From assembly GCA_046757645.1 (NCBI GenBank), contig JBHHYS010000029.1, forward strand, positions 1 through 29,956: DNA of 29,956 nucleotides, in the 5' to 3' direction. The notes beneath the pieces were generated by a model. The model saw only the letters and a program-made list of their open reading frames with translations, had not been told where the DNA came from and searched no databases. Both the position numbers and the translations under genes were made by a program. Source of the stretch: JBHHYS01 sp046757645. GTDB taxonomy: Bacteria; Acidobacteriota; Terriglobia; Acidiferrales; 2-02-FULL-67-57. Within the stretch, counting starts at the first letter, position 1, and every line of letters begins with the position of its first letter. Shown one piece after another: positions 13,718-22,472 of the stretch.

Positions 13718-16651
13718 CTAATCCGCCGACGCGGGGTCGACCGCCGGCACCGACGTGTCCCAGGCTTGGAGCAATTCCCGCACCACCTTCTGCAGCTGCT
13801 CGATGCGAAACGGCTTAGCCAGATAGGGCAGACAGCCCTTCTCCAGAAAATCCGCCGTCTCCCGCGCCAGGGTGTCTCCGGTGGTGAAGAGCAGTCGGTG
13901 GGCGAGTGCGGAGTGCTGTTCGCGCAAGGTGCGGTGAAAGGCCTGCCCGTCCACCTCCGGCATGCGGACGTCGCAGATGGCCAAGCCAAAGGGCTGCTGC
14001 AAGGCCTCGGCCAAGGCCCGGCGGCTGTCGGTGTAGACGTGCACCACGTAGCCTTGCTGCTCGAGGGCGTCGGCGATCAACTGGGCCACCGCGGGTTCGT
14101 CATCCACCACCAGAATCCGCGCGGATTCCTTTTTGGCCGAGGCGCGGCGTGCCGGCGGTCGGGGGCGGGGCTGCGGCTGGGCGGGCAAGTCCACAATAAA
14201 GGTGGCGCCTTGTCCGGGGCTGCTGTGCACCAAAATTTCTCCTCCGTGCTCCTTGACGATGGCTTGGGAGATGGACAGTCCCAAGCCGGTCCCGCCCTGC
14301 GGGGGCTTGGTGGTGAAAAAGGGATCAAAGATGTGGGGCAGGACAGCGAGGGGGATCCCGGGGCCGGTATCGGAAAACTCCACCCGCACCCGGGCCGGAT
14401 CCGGCTGGGAGTGGATGCGCACCGTCACGCGTCCGTGGTCGCGTTGGCTGCGGATGGCCTGTTCGGCGTTGAGGAGGATATTCAGGAAAACCTGTTGGAG
14501 TTGGCCGGGGTCGCTCAAGATCCGGGGCAACTCCCGGGGGTAGTCGCGTACGACCTGGATGTTCTCCACCCGAAGCTCATAGGCGCGCAAGGACAAGGTG
14601 CGCTCCAGGAGCTCCCCCAGGTCCACGCTCTCCTTCTCGCCCTTATCGCCGCGGGCGAAGTGGAGCAAGTTCTTCACGATGCGCCCGGCCCGGTCGGCCT
14701 CCTGGGCGAGGCGCTCGGCCTTCTCCCGGAGCGCTCCCGGCAGTGGCCCGGAGAGCAGGAGTTGGGCGTTGCCGGTGACTGCGGTGAGGGGGTTGTTCAA
14801 CTCGTGGGCGATTCCGGAGATAAGCTGCCCCACGGCCGCCAGCCGCTCACGCCGCATCACCTTCTCTTCCAGCAGGCGTTGGGGGGTGATGTCTCGGTAG
14901 ATCTCGAGCCGCCCCACCAGCCGCTGCTGGCGGTCGAAGAGCGGGCGCGCAAAGCGTTCCAGAACCCGCCAGCGCGGGGCCACGAGTACGAGTTCGTCCC
15001 AGCAAACCTCCTGGGGGTTGCGGTGGAGCTGCTCCCAGCGCGCCACCACAGCGTCCGGGGAGCGAAACTGGCTGCGGAGGCGGCTCAGGGCTTGGCGTTG
15101 GTCGACCCCCGGGCCCAGTTCCCGGGGTTTGACGCCAAAAAGCTGGCCCAGGCGCTGGTTGGCTGCCTGCACGGTTCCATCGGCGGCAATCAGCCACACC
15201 CCGTCGCGGATGGAATCGAGCAGGCCCTGCAAGCGCGCTTCATTGAGGCAATAGCGGTAGCCGGTTTCGCGCTCCCGGGTGGTATCCCGGACAAAACCCA
15301 GCCGGAGCGGCTCCGCGGCCCCGGATTCGGGCACCCTTCGCAGGGTCAACTCGCAGGGCCACCAGCCGCCCCTCTTGACCCGCCAGCGCACTTCGGCGCG
15401 GAACGCAGGCGGGGAGCCCGCTCGGAGCCAAGCGGAGAGAGCCTCGGCGTCCTCCGGGCGGAGAAAGCTCGCCAGCGCCTGCCCCTCGAGTTCGTCGGGG
15501 GCGTAGCCGAGCCAGTCGGAGAGCCGGGAATTGACGCTGCCCAGGCGGCCGGCGGCGTCCAGATAGAACGCCCCCTCTTGCAGCTGGTCGAAAAGAAACT
15601 GGTAGCGGCGTTGGTAGTGTTCCTCCCGGCAGCGTCGGCGGCGATTCTCGAGCTGCGCGGTCGCCAGCAAAGAAAATTCCGTCCAATCGAATTCCTCGCT
15701 CTTCCCTCCGCGGGGCGCACCGGGTTCGAACCCGCACATCAGCAGGGCCCCCAGGGGGGCGTCCCCGGTTTCGAAGGCAAGCACACGCAAGCGGAGGTCG
15801 CTGCGCGCCACTTGCGGCAGCCAGGGCTGGAGGACGTGGGTCAACTCCGCGGGATTGACTTCGAGCGGCCGCGACTTCGCCCGCGCCCGTTGCCAGGGAA
15901 ACTCCTTCGACTCACCCAGGGGAAGTTCGCTCGGCAGCAAATGCGCCGCCCCGGCCGCGGCCAGCCGCCGGAACCCGCTTGGCTGCCGCTCATAGAGCCC
16001 GGCGGCCTCGGCGTGACTCAACTCCCGGGCAGCGGCGGCCAACGCCTCGAGGCTTGACTCGGAGAGTCCCCGCCGCTGGAGTTCCCGTTCGAGCCGCTGC
16101 AGAGCCTCCCGGGGGCGAAGGATTTCGCCGGCCTCGCACTGCTGGCGAAGAGATTGGGCTTCCAGCATCAGTCCCAGCACATGGGCCAGTGTCTGCCCCG
16201 CTTCCCGCTCCTCGGGGGGAGGCGGGTTGACCGCTCGAGTGAAAACGCTCAGCAAACAGCCCTGGGGGCCGCGGGGAGTCACCACCGGCACCAGCAGGGC
16301 GCTGTGCGCCTCGAGCAGCGGGGCCGGCAGCGGGTGCCAGCGGGTGGCCACCTCTTCACCCCACAAGGGAGCCGCGTCTGCCAAGGCTTCTCGCCAATCG
16401 GGAAGAGCGTCCAGAGCCAACTCGCCCATCACCTCCCACTCCGGCGGCGAGGCGGCCACTACCTCCAGCCGCTGCCCGGTGGGATCAAGCTTCCAGAGGA
16501 GTACAGCGTCGGCCCCGAAGAGCTGTCGCAAAGTGTCGCACGCATGGCGCAAGCCTTCCTCGGTGGCGGGCACCCGCGCGGCCGTGCGCAGAAATTCAGC
16601 CACCAGGTCAACCGAACGAATGTGTTCGCTGCGGAGTAACCAACCGGTCAT
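13718..16651 (-). CDS. Hybrid sensor histidine kinase (GAF-GAF-PAS-PAS-HisKA-HATPase-REC)
   Basis: 977 residues with no membrane helix, so a cytoplasmic sensor. Order seen: GAF-like domain (about 20-170), second GAF-like (about 185-335), PAS (about 345-455, LDAAGRLGSVNSRLSDWLGY), PAS (about 465-590, IAADGTVQAANQRLGQLFG), HisKA with H-box GIAHELNNPLTAV (His about 617), HATPase with N box LNILLNAEQAI, G1 DTGPGIP and FDPFFTTKPPQGGTGLGLS. A C-terminal receiver follows from about 845 (ILVVDDEP, acceptor in CDVRMPEVDG, lysine in LAKPF). All catalytic motifs are intact. It is transcribed in the same direction as, and downstream of, the NtrC-type regulator, its likely phosphorylation partner (inference). 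Ligand unknown. Confidence 0.9.
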   Translation of the reverse strand: MTGWLLRSEHIRSVDLVAEFLRTAARVPATEEGLRHACDTLRQLFGADAVLLWKLDPTGQRLEVVAASPPEWEVMGELALDALPDWREALADAAPLWGEEVATRWHPLPAPLLEAHSALLVPVVTPRGPQGCLLSVFTRAVNPPPPEEREAGQTLAHVLGLMLEAQSLRQQCEAGEILRPREALQRLERELQRRGLSESSLEALAAAARELSHAEAAGLYERQPSGFRRLAAAGAAHLLPSELPLGESKEFPWQRARAKSRPLEVNPAELTHVLQPWLPQVARSDLRLRVLAFETGDAPLGALLMCGFEPGAPRGGKSEEFDWTEFSLLATAQLENRRRRCREEHYQRRYQFLFDQLQEGAFYLDAAGRLGSVNSRLSDWLGYAPDELEGQALASFLRPEDAEALSAWLRAGSPPAFRAEVRWRVKRGGWWPCELTLRRVPESGAAEPLRLGFVRDTTRERETGYRYCLNEARLQGLLDSIRDGVWLIAADGTVQAANQRLGQLFGVKPRELGPGVDQRQALSRLRSQFRSPDAVVARWEQLHRNPQEVCWDELVLVAPRWRVLERFARPLFDRQQRLVGRLEIYRDITPQRLLEEKVMRRERLAAVGQLISGIAHELNNPLTAVTGNAQLLLSGPLPGALREKAERLAQEADRAGRIVKNLLHFARGDKGEKESVDLGELLERTLSLRAYELRVENIQVVRDYPRELPRILSDPGQLQQVFLNILLNAEQAIRSQRDHGRVTVRIHSQPDPARVRVEFSDTGPGIPLAVLPHIFDPFFTTKPPQGGTGLGLSISQAIVKEHGGEILVHSSPGQGATFIVDLPAQPQPRPRPPARRASAKKESARILVVDDEPAVAQLIADALEQQGYVVHVYTDSRRALAEALQQPFGLAICDVRMPEVDGQAFHRTLREQHSALAHRLLFTTGDTLARETADFLEKGCLPYLAKPFRIEQLQKVVRELLQAWDTSVPAVDPASAD

Positions 16652-16974
16652 GTTAAGAGTTCGGGCGAGAGGCGGGCGTCAATCGGGTCAGCTCCCCGAC
16701 CCAACCGCGCAGCGCATCCGCTGGAAGAAAGGCCGCCTCAAGAATCGGCGCGCCCCCGCTTTCGCTCAGCGAAACGTCTCTGACTGCGCGCGAACGCCAC
16801 ATGTTGGCGCGCCCCGCGAACCCGTAAGCAGTCTGATGGCCACACACGGCTGCCGGAAATCTGTAGCGGGGGCAAGGGGATAGAAGGGAGGGGGAGAAAG
16901 TTGGCGGGCGGAAGCCGTTTCAAACTGGAACCGCGCCCCCTCCCAATGCCAGAAGCGGAGCGCCGAACCCCGGG
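16652..16974. other. Intergenic region between regulator and kinase genes
   Basis: 323 bases. The only notable element is a perfect 15-base palindrome TTTCGCT-C-AGCGAAA at 16760-16774, about 110 bases upstream of the kinase ATG, a possible operator. I looked for a sigma-54 -24/-12 element facing the kinase gene and saw none that fits. Short open frames here have no recognisable protein. Confidence 0.5.
16760..16774. promoter_or_regulatory. Operator-like palindrome upstream of the hybrid kinase
   Basis: TTTCGCT-C-AGCGAAA, 7+1+7 perfect symmetry, in the 323-base leader of the kinase gene. The binding protein is unknown. Confidence 0.3.
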
Positions 16975-18375
16975 CTAGGATTCGAGTTCGTACTCTTTGA
17001 GTTTGCGGTAGAGGGTAGTCTTGCCGATGCCCAACAAGCGCGCCGCCAACAGCTTATCGCCCCCCAACTCCCGCACCGCCTGGAGGATGGCATGCTTTTC
17101 CAGTTCGCGCAGGGGCAGGATGCCTTCGCCCAGGTTGGCCAGGGGGCTGGGCGCGGCGGCGGGAGTCTGGAGGTTCGAGGGTAGATCGACACTGTGGATG
17201 ATGGGGCCGGCGCCCAGAGCCACGGCGCGCTCGATGACGTTTTCGAGCTCGCGGACGTTGCCGGGCCAGTCGTTGCTCATCAAGCGCGCCATCGCCTCTT
17301 CGGAGATTCCCTTGATGATCCGAGCGGAATCGGAGAAGCGTTCGAGGAAGTAGTTGACCAGCAGGGGAATGTCGCTCCGGCGCTCCCGGAGCGGGGGAAT
17401 GCGCAGGGTAACGACGTTGAGGCGATAGTAGAGGTCCTGGCGGAAGCGCCCCTCGCGCATGGCCTGGTCGAGGTCGCGGTTGGTGGCCACCACAACGCGC
17501 ACATCGATGGGCACCCGCTGGGTGCCGCCCACCGGCTTGACTTCCTTCTCTTGCAGGGCGCGGAGCAGCTTGGCTTGCAGGTCCGGGGGCAGCTCGGCAA
17601 TCTCGTCCAGGAAGAGCGTCCCCCCGTGGGCCATCTCCAGTAGGCCCTGCTTGGAGCGCAGCGCCCCGGTAAAGGCCCCTTTGACGTAGCCGAACAGCTC
17701 ACTTTCAATCAGGGTGGGCACCAGGCCGGCGCAGTCCACCGGCACGAAGGGTTTGTCGCGCCGCGGCCCCAGGAAATGGACGGAGCGCGCCACCAACTCC
17801 TTGCCCGTGCCGCTTTCCCCCAGAATCAAGACCGGGTGGCGGCTCTGGCTGACCTTCAAAATCAGCTTATAGATGCGCTGCATCTTCGGGGAGGTGCCCA
17901 CCAGGCCGCCAAAGCCGGGCTTGCCCTGCACCTGTTCGCGGAGTATGCGGTTTTCCTCGGTGAGCTCCAACTCCTTCAGCGCGTGCTGGAGTTTGGCGCG
18001 CAGGTCGTCGACGTGAAAGGGCTTGGCCAGGTAGTCGTAGGCGCCGCGCTTGATGGCTTCCACCGCGGTTTCCACCGAACCGTAACCGGTCATCAAAATA
18101 ACTTCCACGTGCGGATGGGCCTGCTTCAAACGCTCCAAGAGCGTCATACCGCTCGCCTGGGGCATGCGCAGGTCGGCGAGCACCAAATCCACCCGCTGCT
18201 GCTCCACTTTTTCCATGGCCTCCTCGGTCGTGGCCGCCTGCAAGACCTGCAGGCCGAGCGATTCGGCCACGTCCTGGCAGACGGCGCCCACCGTGGGGTC
18301 GTCGTCGGCCACCAGAACAACGAAGCCATTGGTCTGAGCTGCTTTTTCCGGCCTGGTGTCGGTTGACGCCACCAT
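16975..18375 (-). CDS. Sigma-54-dependent response regulator (NtrC family)
   Basis: 466 residues from ATG 18375, which has a GAGGAGGGAG ribosome site; in-frame codons upstream lack support. Receiver domain: VVLVADDDP, acceptor in LVLADLRMPQASG, MTGYGS, lysine in YLAKPF. AAA+ ATPase: Walker A GESGTGKE, the sigma-54-contacting GAFTGA loop (VKGAFTGALRSKQG), Walker B GGTLFLDEI, the R-finger region FRQDLYYRLNVV, and PGNVRELENVIERAV. C-terminal Fis-type helix-turn-helix (LAARLLGIGKTTLYRKLKEYE). It activates sigma-54 promoters when phosphorylated. The hybrid kinase lies downstream on the same strand after a 323-base gap. Targets are unknown. It is divergent from thiO. Confidence 0.93.
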   Translation of the reverse strand: MVASTDTRPEKAAQTNGFVVLVADDDPTVGAVCQDVAESLGLQVLQAATTEEAMEKVEQQRVDLVLADLRMPQASGMTLLERLKQAHPHVEVILMTGYGSVETAVEAIKRGAYDYLAKPFHVDDLRAKLQHALKELELTEENRILREQVQGKPGFGGLVGTSPKMQRIYKLILKVSQSRHPVLILGESGTGKELVARSVHFLGPRRDKPFVPVDCAGLVPTLIESELFGYVKGAFTGALRSKQGLLEMAHGGTLFLDEIAELPPDLQAKLLRALQEKEVKPVGGTQRVPIDVRVVVATNRDLDQAMREGRFRQDLYYRLNVVTLRIPPLRERRSDIPLLVNYFLERFSDSARIIKGISEEAMARLMSNDWPGNVRELENVIERAVALGAGPIIHSVDLPSNLQTPAAAPSPLANLGEGILPLRELEKHAILQAVRELGGDKLLAARLLGIGKTTLYRKLKEYELES

Positions 18376-18649
18376 CGCTCCCTCCTCTACCCCTCTTATT
18401 GGTTCCCCGCTTCCCTGGCTGGGCCAGGCCCGGAATTGGGGCAGCAACGGACTAGCAAGCCTCGTTCCAAAATGGAAATCGCCACTTTTCCGCGATTCTA
18501 CACCAAGGATGACACCAAAACCCTACCAAAGCCAAGATCATAGGCCAAAAAGCGTCTGTCTGCGAACTAAAATGGGAATTGTTCCCAAAACGGGTAGGAA
18601 CACGCCCCCTCCGACTTCCGCCCTACTTCTGTTATGCTTGCTGGCGCCG

Positions 18650-19732
18650 ATGCGGGGAGACGACGTCGTTATCGTTGGTGGGGGCCTGATCGGCTGCTCG
18701 CTGGCGCTGCGGTTGGCCGAAGAAAAGCTCCGCGTAACCGTGGTGGAGCGGGGCGAGCCCGGCCAAGAGGCTTCCTGGGCGGCGGCAGGAATGCTGGCTC
18801 CCACCGCCGAAGTGGTGCACGCTCCCGGCGAGGCCGAATTGGCCAAGGCCAGTGCAGCGCTCTATCCCACCTGGGTGCAAAACCTCGAAGAGCGAGCCAA
18901 AGTCGAAGTCGGTTATCGCACCGAAGGAACCCTGCTGGTGGCCTTCGACCCGAAGGAAGCCTCTTACCTCGGGGCGCTGCCGGGTGAGCCTCTGACTTCG
19001 GAGCAGGCTCGCCGGCTCGAACCCGCCCTCTCTGAGCGCGTGCTCGGCGCTCGGCTCCTGCCCAGCGACCGCCAGGTGGACAACCGCCGCCTCTTCGAAG
19101 CGCTCCTGCGGGCAGCGCGCGGTGCGGGGGTGCGCTTCCAGACGGGCAGCAGAGGGCGAGAGTTGTTGGTGGCTTCGGGCCGCGCCACCGGCGTGCAAAC
19201 CGCCGAGGGAACGCGGCTAGAGGCCGGCGCGGTGGTGAATGCAGCCGGCTGCTGGGCAAGCGCTCTCGAGCCCGGGGGCGCCCGCCTCACCCCTACCAAG
19301 CCGATTCGCGGCCAGATGGTGGCGTTGCGGGCGGCGCCCGGCTTCTTACGCCACGTGGTGCGTTCCGCCCGCGCCTACATCGTGCCCCGCGCCCGCTTGC
19401 TCCTGGGCACCACCATGGAAGACGTCGGCTATGACAAGAGCGTGACCCCGGGGGGCTTGCGCCGCATTCTAGCCGGCGCCACTGAAATCGTTCCCGCGCT
19501 CGCCGAGCGGCCCTTCGAAGCCGCCTGGGCGGGCCTCCGACCCGATACCCCCGACCATCTCCCCCTCCTGGGCCCCACCGACATCGAGAACTACTTCGTC
19601 GCCACCGGGCACTTCCGCAACGGCATCCTGCTCGCCCCCATCACCGCCGAGCTGCTCACCGAAACCCTCCTCGGCCGCCAGCCCCGACTCCCGCTCGAAC
19701 CCTTCAGCCCCTTGCGCTTCGCACACAACTAG
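18650..19732 (+). CDS. thiO: Glycine oxidase ThiO (FAD-dependent)
   Basis: 360 residues. N-terminal FAD-binding dinucleotide fold DDVVIVGGGLIGCSLALRLAEE, then VVERG and the EASWAAAGMLAP segment typical of the ThiO/DAO group. C-terminal part AWAGLRPDTPDHLPLLGP and GHFRNGILLAPITAELL are the DAO-family signatures with the ThiO spelling. The enzyme oxidises glycine to iminoglycine for building the thiazole ring of thiamine. ATG 18650 is chosen because it begins the FAD fold. No Shine-Dalgarno precedes it, and a -10-like TATGCT at 18633-18638 suggests a leaderless or very short leader transcript. No other thiamine genes are adjacent, apart from the yjbQ relic 8 kb away. Confidence 0.88.
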   Translation: MRGDDVVIVGGGLIGCSLALRLAEEKLRVTVVERGEPGQEASWAAAGMLAPTAEVVHAPGEAELAKASAALYPTWVQNLEERAKVEVGYRTEGTLLVAFDPKEASYLGALPGEPLTSEQARRLEPALSERVLGARLLPSDRQVDNRRLFEALLRAARGAGVRFQTGSRGRELLVASGRATGVQTAEGTRLEAGAVVNAAGCWASALEPGGARLTPTKPIRGQMVALRAAPGFLRHVVRSARAYIVPRARLLLGTTMEDVGYDKSVTPGGLRRILAGATEIVPALAERPFEAAWAGLRPDTPDHLPLLGPTDIENYFVATGHFRNGILLAPITAELLTETLLGRQPRLPLEPFSPLRFAHN

Positions 19733-19734
19733 TC

Positions 19735-19758
19735 GCGGGTGCAGAGCACCGCTTTCGG
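19735..19758. repeat. GGTGC-AGA-GCACC dispersed repeat, copy 1
   Basis: Sequence GCGGGTGCAGAGCACCGCTT directly after thiO. Near-identical copies stand at 21663-21685 and 21985-22008. Each can form a short GGTGC/GCACC hairpin. Confidence 0.65.
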
Positions 19759-19851
19759 ACGGTGCACAAACCGCAGTCGAACTCACCCCGTCGAGCCCGG
19801 TGGCCCCTGCCGCGGGGGGCTGACCGCAGTTCACCGGTCACTGGCTTGCCC

Positions 19852-19879
19852 CGAGCCTGCCCGGAGCGGAGTCGAAGGG
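19852..19879. repeat. CGAGCCTGCCCGGAGCGGAG dispersed repeat, copy 1
   Basis: A 28-base sequence identical to 24897-24924 and sharing its second half with the palindrome inside moaDE. It lies in the convergent gap between thiO and the GMC oxidoreductase, followed by a partial second copy of GGAGTCGAGGGG. Confidence 0.7.
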
Positions 19880-19920
19880 CGGAGTCGAGGGGTCATCGGT
19901 CGCTGACCGCCAGAGCGCTG

Positions 19921-21525
19921 CTAGGCGGAAATGGAACTCTCTACCACGTGCTCGGCGAGCGCAGCGATGGTCATCGAGGGAGGCACGCCCAGGGCGCCGG
20001 GGAAGAGGCTGCCATCGCAGACGAACAAATTGGTGTAACCGAACACGCGCCCGAAGGGATCGACGACGCCTTGCGAAGAATCCCGCCCCATCCCGCAGCC
20101 CCCCAGGGGATGCACGGTGCCCGAGACATTCGGGAGCCAGCGGCTTCCCGGCGTCAGCAGTCAGCCGCCGTAGGCGCGCCCCAGCCCCTGCAGATAGCGG
20201 CGCATTCGGCTCAGAAGCTGCTGGCTTTTGCTCGGGTCCCAGTTGAGTTCCAGGCTGCCGCGGTTGTCGAGCTGCAAGCGGCCCTGGCTGGCGTCGCGCC
20301 CCATCAAGAAGAAAACCCCCAGATTGCGCAGCAGCTCTTCGGTCTCCTCGTCCGCGCAGGCGCGCGGGGGCGCGAGAGGCGGATCAACCCCCGGTCGCTT
20401 GCCCGAAAAAAACTGCTGCAAAGACACCAGCCGATTCGCCAGCCGCAGCAGGCTCTTCCGCGAGGCCACCACCGGAGCCGGGATCGCCCCTTCCAGCACA
20501 TAAAACTCCTCCCCGGGGGAAGCGGCGTAGCCGGCAGCGACCGACGGCCCCACCGTGGGCACGATGGGGATTTGCGAACCCACCAGCCCGGCAAAGAAAT
20601 CCCCGTTGGCCGACCAGCCCTGCCCCAGCCGCGGGCTGAGATTGGGCAGGGTGCGGTCTATGTCCCGGCTCCGCAAAAGGAGTTCGGTCGTCCCCAGGCT
20701 GCCGGCGGCCAGGTAGAGGCTCCGCCCAAAAACCTTTTCTTCCCGGGGCGCCGACGGCTTGCCCCTGTCCGGCAGGCGACGGAAAGAAACTTCATAGCCC
20801 ACTGCGGCCGGCCGGCCGGCTTCCCGCGGCGCCAGCCGAATCACCTGAGAGAGCGGCCAGATTTCCGCGCCCAGGGCTTCCGCACGCTTCAAGTAGTTGA
20901 GGTCGAGCGTGTTCTTGGCGTGGCGGTCACAACCGAAGACGCACTGGCCGCAGAGGTTGCAACTCTTCTGGGAAGCGCCGAAGCGGTTGACCCTTTCTTC
21001 ATCCCCTTCCCCCCAGCGAATCGCCAGCGGCGGTAGCTCCACCCCGCCCGCCCTCCCCGCGGCGGCGTGGCTCGCCTGGAAGGCGGCGATTCGCTGCAAC
21101 GGGTGGGGAATCGGCTGGGGCTCGAGCATCTCCCGCACGCGCTCGTAGTAAGGGCGCAGGGAATGGAGGGAGATCGGTTCCGGCCAGCCCCGACTTTGTC
21201 GGGGCCAGCCTGCAAAGGCTGCCGCGGGGGGAATTTTTTGCACGTTGGTATAGACGAGCGAGCCGCCCCCCACGCCCGCTGCCACAATCACGTTCATCCC
21301 CTCGAAGCGTCGCAGGTCAAACAGCCCCGACTCGGCGGCCCGGCCGGCGGCGCCCGGGCGAAACCACCAGCGCGCGTTGGTCTGCTCGGCGCGGGGGAAA
21401 TCTTCGCGTGCCCAGAGCCGGCCGCGCTCCAGCACGCACACCGACCGGCCGCGCTCGGCCAGCCGACACGCCGCCACCGCGCCCCCGAAGCCGGACCCCA
21501 CCACCACGGCGTCAAATATCCTCAC
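19921..21525 (-). pseudogene. GMC-family oxidoreductase (cholesterol-oxidase-like) interrupted by an in-frame TGA
   Basis: Flavoenzyme of the glucose-methanol-choline group. N-terminal FAD fold FDAVVVGSGFGGAVAACRLAERG, then GVGGGSLVYTNVQ, the Cys-rich CNLCGQCVFGCDRHAKNTLDLNYL and LAAGSLGTTELLLRS, all in the order of the cholesterol-oxidase-like subgroup. The frame is closed by TGA at 20163-20161 after GRAYGG, but continues in the same frame for 79 more codons. These give the rest of the C-terminal domain: HPLGGCGMGRD and GYTNLFVCDGSLFPGALG. It is thus one gene of about 534 codons with one nonsense codon. The usual catalytic Asn in GVNPS is Pro (GVPPS), a second sign of decay. Start GTG 21525 follows GGGAGG; ATG 21549 is an alternative. 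Readthrough or an assembly error are the other options. Confidence 0.75.
21187..21205. repeat. Small palindrome inside the GMC oxidoreductase gene
   Basis: GCCCCGAC-ttt-GTCGGGGC, a perfect 8-bp stem with a 3-base loop. It encodes WPRQSRGW-type residues in a loop that is short in relatives. Its core resembles the palindrome in the suhB-like gene. Confidence 0.6.
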
Positions 21526-21662
21526 CGCACTTGCCTCCCGGCCTCGCATAGCACGCTCCGCCCGCCGGTGTCCACCTCGTTTGCCGGGGGAAGCGTGTGG
21601 GCCGATTCGTTGGTTCTGAATCCTTGGCGGGTAGGGCAAGGCCTTGCGCCTTGCCGAACAGA

Positions 21663-21685
21663 GCGGGTGCGGAGCACCTCTTCCA
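21663..21685. repeat. GGTGC-GGA-GCACC dispersed repeat, copy 2
   Basis: GCGGGTGCGGAGCACCTCTT; differs from copies at 19735 and 21985 by a few bases. Confidence 0.6.
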
Positions 21686-21789
21686 AACCTGTTTGAGGAG
21701 TGCGGTTTTTGCCCTTCGCCACGGCTCCCTTCGACAAGCTCAGGGTCTTCCCTCCGCTTCGACAGGGCAAATTCCACCGTGCGGCATTT

Positions 21790-21892
21790 GCGGTTTTTGC
21801 GGTTTTCACGGTTTTGCGGTGTGTATTTTGGGGACGAAAAAGTGGGTCGAGGAGTTTTTCTTCCGCAAAAACCGCAAAATCCGCAGAAACCG
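21790..21892. repeat. Imperfect inverted repeat built of 9-base TTTGCGGTT units
   Basis: Left arm 21790-21819 is made of three to four TTTGCGGTT-like units. Right arm 21863-21892 holds their complement (CCGCAAAAACCGCAAAATCC). The arms pair with about 85% identity and one gap around a 43-base loop. Confidence 0.65.
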
Positions 21893-21984
21893 TAGACAGG
21901 AGAGGAGTGAGTGTGCAAGGTGGAGCGTGGAGTAAGGAGGAAGGTATGGTCGCGCCGAGGCTCCGGCGGGCAGGCGCGGAACCG

Positions 21985-22008
21985 GCGGGTGCAGAGCACC
22001 ACTTCCGG
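21985..22008. repeat. GGTGC-AGA-GCACC dispersed repeat, copy 3
   Basis: GCGGGTGCAGAGCACCACTT, almost identical to the copy after thiO. Confidence 0.6.
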
Positions 22009-22070
22009 GCCGCACAATGCATGGCAGTGAGCAATGTCACTAGCTAAGTACTTTTGAATCAAACGAGAGA

Positions 22071-22093
22071 GTGAGATTACGCTTGAATCTCAC
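22071..22093. repeat. Stem-loop with 8-bp stem and 7-base loop
   Basis: GTGAGATT-acgcttg-AATCTCAC in a lower-GC patch (about 22030-22125). The arm and loop size recall a tRNA anticodon arm, but no acceptor or T arm is present, so I do not call a tRNA. Confidence 0.5.
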
Positions 22094-22297
22094 CGACTAA
22101 GTCAAACGGAATCAAGTACATGACTACCCCCCCCGGGTGGGGGTTGCGAAGGGGCATGAGCCAAGTCGTCAAAAACAACTAAGAAGAGAGTGCCGCGGGA
22201 AGGCACGGCCTGCGATCTTTGACAATTTGAGCAGCTGTCGGAAACAGATCGGCAAGGGGACAAGCCCCTACCCTACCCCTGCTGGGAGAAAAACCGA

Positions 22298-22341
22298 CGA
22301 GGAATGCGGTCCCGAAGCATCGGGACCAAACGCATTCCTCG
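22298..22341. repeat. Nested palindrome (11-bp outer stem, 8-bp inner stem)
   Basis: Outer arms CGAGGAATGCG (22298-22308) and CGCATTCCTCG (22331-22341) are perfect complements. They enclose GGTCCCGA-agca-TCGGGACC (22308-22327). The inner hairpin belongs to the same GTCCCGA family as those at 2304 and 29469. Confidence 0.75.
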
Positions 22342-22364
22342 CCGCTACTGCTTTCTAGGGGCCA

Positions 22365-22472
22365 TTGCATAACCTCTTTTTTCCCGTAAGGCCTCAGGGG
22401 CTAAAGCCGCTGCTTTTTCTAGCCCTTTACGTCAGGGCTGAAGCCCTGACCTGCCGAGCGGAGGTTATGCAA
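22365..22472. repeat. Cloverleaf-like element with 12-bp terminal inverted repeats
   Basis: TTGCATAACCTC (22365-22376) and GAGGTTATGCAA (22461-22472) are perfect terminal inverted repeats. Inside are a second stem (CGTAA / TTACG plus GGGGCTA / TAGCCC) and a perfect hairpin GTCAGGGCT-ga-AGCCCTGAC. The 108-base unit could fold as a three-arm structure. It has the form of a non-autonomous mobile element (MITE-like) or a structured RNA. Confidence 0.7.

Noticed and set aside
13766..16057. A 763-codon open frame on the plus strand
   Set aside because: It lies antisense to the hybrid histidine kinase, whose motifs are complete; the plus-strand protein has no recognisable domain and is a by-product of high GC.
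20110..20165. Selenocysteine insertion at the TGA of the GMC oxidoreductase
   Set aside because: The following stem-loop lacks the bacterial SECIS loop consensus, and GMC enzymes have no redox residue at this position.
22071..22093. tRNA anticodon-arm-like hairpin
   Set aside because: No matching acceptor, D or T arms could be found around it.
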